Shown in pieces: positions 43,761 through 45,098 of a stretch of 45,098 bases of DNA. The DNA lies in the IMG/VR virus record IMGVR_UViG_3300047564_005052, positions 1 through 45,098 of that record, one strand, 5' to 3'. This DNA comes from a virus. The notes beneath the pieces were generated by a model. It had not been told where the DNA came from and ran no database searches. It was given only the letters and a program-made list of their open reading frames with translations. The translations under genes and the position numbers were made by a program. The first letter of the stretch is position 1. Every line of letters begins with the position of its first letter.

Positions 43761-44490
43761 GAAAAAATTCAACCCCAAACCCAACGTTGATTGTGAGTTT
43801 TTCTCCTGATGGGGTTGTGATTGTTTTTCTTAAATCTAACCTTGGAGTATTTTCATCCAAGAATTTTTTAATTAATTTAGAATCCGAAATCGGAAGTTGT
43901 TCTATGAATTTTGCAATATATCCTTTGTCTGTATTTCCCCCAACATCTACTATTTGTTTTTGAAGTTTGGTTGTTACTGAAGGTGAAATTCTACCTTGCG
44001 GATAGCTGTCTAATATTTTACTTATTTCACTAGAGTCACCTAAAGTGAGTGGTTTAAGTTTCACACTTACTTTACTTTTAGGCAGTTCTAAAGAGAAAGT
44101 ACCATCAGCATTAGGTTCTTGCCCTTTAACAATTGGTAATTCATCTAACCTAACAGTTGTACTGAATTGTTTACTTGTTTTTGGGTCAGTGGCATTTATG
44201 TTAATATCCGGTCCAAAAGATGAGTTCCTTAGGAATATGAGTATTGCCTCTACATCACCCTCTAAAAGTTCTTCCACTTTTAAATCTGGCTCATACAATT
44301 TATTTCTTATTAAATTAAGTGTTAAATTATCAGAACCTCCCATTATAATGTTCTCATCCGCGGCAGTTAAATATCCAACTTTAACCGACCTTTTTTTATT
44401 CTTGTAAAAGAATCCCTCTGAAGGTAGAGGTACTACATCATGTGGTAATGTTAAATTTTCTTGTCCGTATTGTCTTGATTGGTCATCCAT
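43747..44490 (-). CDS. gp26-like baseplate hub assembly / tail chaperone protein
   Basis: A 247-residue protein. It has the T4_baseplate (gp26-type) pattern: LPSEGFFYKNKKRSVKVGYL, TAADENIIMG, NLIRNKLYEPDLKVEELLEG, then DVEAILIFLRNSSFGPDINI. The zero frame ends in EFFRPFF. It lies between tail tube and tape measure genes, where other phages encode the tail assembly chaperone. The codons TTT TTT C near its end overlap a +1 frame extension described separately. The ATG at 44490 comes directly after the terminator U-run, so the gene is probably transcribed by read-through or from the same late promoter. Confidence 0.8.
   Translation of the reverse strand: MDDQSRQYGQENLTLPHDVVPLPSEGFFYKNKKRSVKVGYLTAADENIIMGGSDNLTLNLIRNKLYEPDLKVEELLEGDVEAILIFLRNSSFGPDININATDPKTSKQFSTTVRLDELPIVKGQEPNADGTFSLELPKSKVSVKLKPLTLGDSSEISKILDSYPQGRISPSVTTKLQKQIVDVGGNTDKGYIAKFIEQLPISDSKLIKKFLDENTPRLDLRKTITTPSGEKLTINVGFGVEFFRPFF
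43761..43767 (-). other. Candidate +1 ribosomal frameshift site (TTT TTT C)
   Basis: In the zero frame the codons GAA TTT TTT CGT are read. A Phe tRNA on the second TTT can re-pair perfectly one base on, on TTC, the best match for its anticodon GAA, entering the chaperone-like frame. This fits +1 slippage; a -1 slip would give a different frame and a mismatched P-site. Confidence 0.5.
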
Positions 44491-44530
44491 ATAAAAAAAT
44501 TAACCCTAAAGTTTATGCCTTTAGGGTTAA
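44491..44530 (-). terminator. Intrinsic terminator after the tail tube gene
   Basis: A perfect 12-bp stem (TTAACCCTAAAG at 44500-44511 with its complement at 44519-44530) and 7-nt loop, followed on the minus strand by seven Ts. It lies 32 nt after the tail tube stop and ends right at the ATG of the next gene, so it probably reduces read-through and raises the dose of tail tube over downstream proteins. Confidence 0.88.
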
Positions 44531-44562
44531 ATATAATACCAATTAATTTTAAATAAATAATA

Positions 44563-45051
44563 TTAATAAACTAATACACAACGGTCCATTCTCATAGTAG
44601 CAGTTATAGTTGCTAAACCATCTTGGTTATAAGCCAAAGAATTAAAGTTTACGTCAGTCAAGAATGTTCCGTAAAGAATCCACTTTTCTACAACTACACC
44701 TGTTGGGTCCAACATTTCCAAGTCTACGTCTTTTTTGTAACCTGCAGCATAACCCATACGACCTGTTACAGATTCTGCATGTAAACGTACCCACTCCATC
44801 AAAGCTTGTGAAGCTGAAGGACCGATTGGGTCTCTAAATGTTACGTTAAGTGTTTGCCAGTTAAATCTTCCTGCAACCCATACAGATGTATTAAGGAAAG
44901 GAATCTCAGTTGCAGCGATTTGTATATGAGGTCTAGCAGTACTTTCTACAAACCATTCATTGATACCCAAACTCGACGGAAACCTCAAAATGAAACGATT
45001 CTGACGTTTCGGTTCATAGGGTATTGGCATTTTCATTAGTAAGTCAGCCAT
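44563..45051 (-). CDS. gp19: Tail tube protein, T4 gp19-like
   Basis: A 162-residue protein, the same length as T4 gp19 (163). It polymerises around the tape measure as the inner tube of the contractile tail. Diagnostic features are MPIPYEPKRQNRFILRFPSS near the N-terminus, FNWQTLNVTFRDPIGPSASQ near residues 62-82, and the closing beta strands with GLATITATMRMDRCVLVY. The start is ATG at 45051, preceded by AAAAAGTAAAAAAATTTTAAC. A strong terminator follows. The sheath gene is expected beyond the right edge. Confidence 0.93.
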   Translation of the reverse strand: MADLLMKMPIPYEPKRQNRFILRFPSSLGINEWFVESTARPHIQIAATEIPFLNTSVWVAGRFNWQTLNVTFRDPIGPSASQALMEWVRLHAESVTGRMGYAAGYKKDVDLEMLDPTGVVVEKWILYGTFLTDVNFNSLAYNQDGLATITATMRMDRCVLVY

Positions 45052-45098
45052 GTTAAAATTTTTTTACTTTTTCGTTTATATGATATAAATATATGATG

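Noticed and set aside
43611-43771. TTG-initiated small gene instead of a frameshift
   Set aside because: Not excluded, but TTG would be unusual compared with ATG and GTG elsewhere here, and the TTT TTT C site at the gp26-like end offers a better explanation; kept as an alternative in the finding.

Overview
This window is almost certainly part of a tailed dsDNA phage with a contractile, T4-type tail that infects a Bacteroidota (Flavobacterium-like) host. Every convincing gene lies on the minus strand, packed with stop/start overlaps, and no host housekeeping genes, tRNAs or CRISPR arrays were seen. The sequence is AT-rich and uses the standard code. The T4 lineage rests on recognisable tail tube, gp26-like, gp53/LysM-like, gp25-like and gp6-like proteins plus UvsX, gp32-like and DnaB/gp41-like replication proteins. 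The host inference rests on SprB-type adhesin repeats, a DUF5522 miniprotein and a promoter with the Bacteroidota TTTG / TAnnTTTG boxes.

Layout in transcription order (right to left). 45051-43589: tail tube, terminator, gp26-like chaperone/hub protein with a concealed out-of-frame extension, then a tape-measure-like protein. 41633-28605: three baseplate proteins (1657 aa with an OmpA-like patch, 107 aa LysM/gp53-like, 2280 aa hub-like with a C-terminal IPT/TIG domain) and two small proteins, closed by a terminator. 28576-21252: a replication/nucleotide module opened by a host-type promoter: gp32-like SSB, terminator, small protein, UvsX, 5'-3' exonuclease, a duplicated-domain protein, replicative helicase, class II (B12-dependent) ribonucleotide reductase, DUF5522 protein. 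21231-6605: baseplate wedge genes (gp25, gp6) and large baseplate/tail proteins. 6612-1: an adhesin cluster: SprB-like repeats, a Thr/Pro-rich stalk protein, and a giant collagen-like (Gly-X-Y) fibre that runs off the left edge.

Together the genes give the tail tube and its assembly factors, the baseplate hub and wedge, and the host-contact fibres, with the replication genes inserted between hub and wedge blocks. The most interesting items are the frameshift-dependent tail-assembly ORF upstream of the tape measure gene (likely a +1 slip at TTT TTT C), the three unrelated low-complexity adhesins in a row (including a proline-free collagen and seven SprB-like domains), a predicted membrane segment inside a baseplate protein, and a recurring CTATTTAT motif in front of late-gene starts. 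The left 3.1 kb is easily misread: the long plus-strand Pro/Glu and Val/Gly ORFs there are antisense images of the minus-strand repeats.
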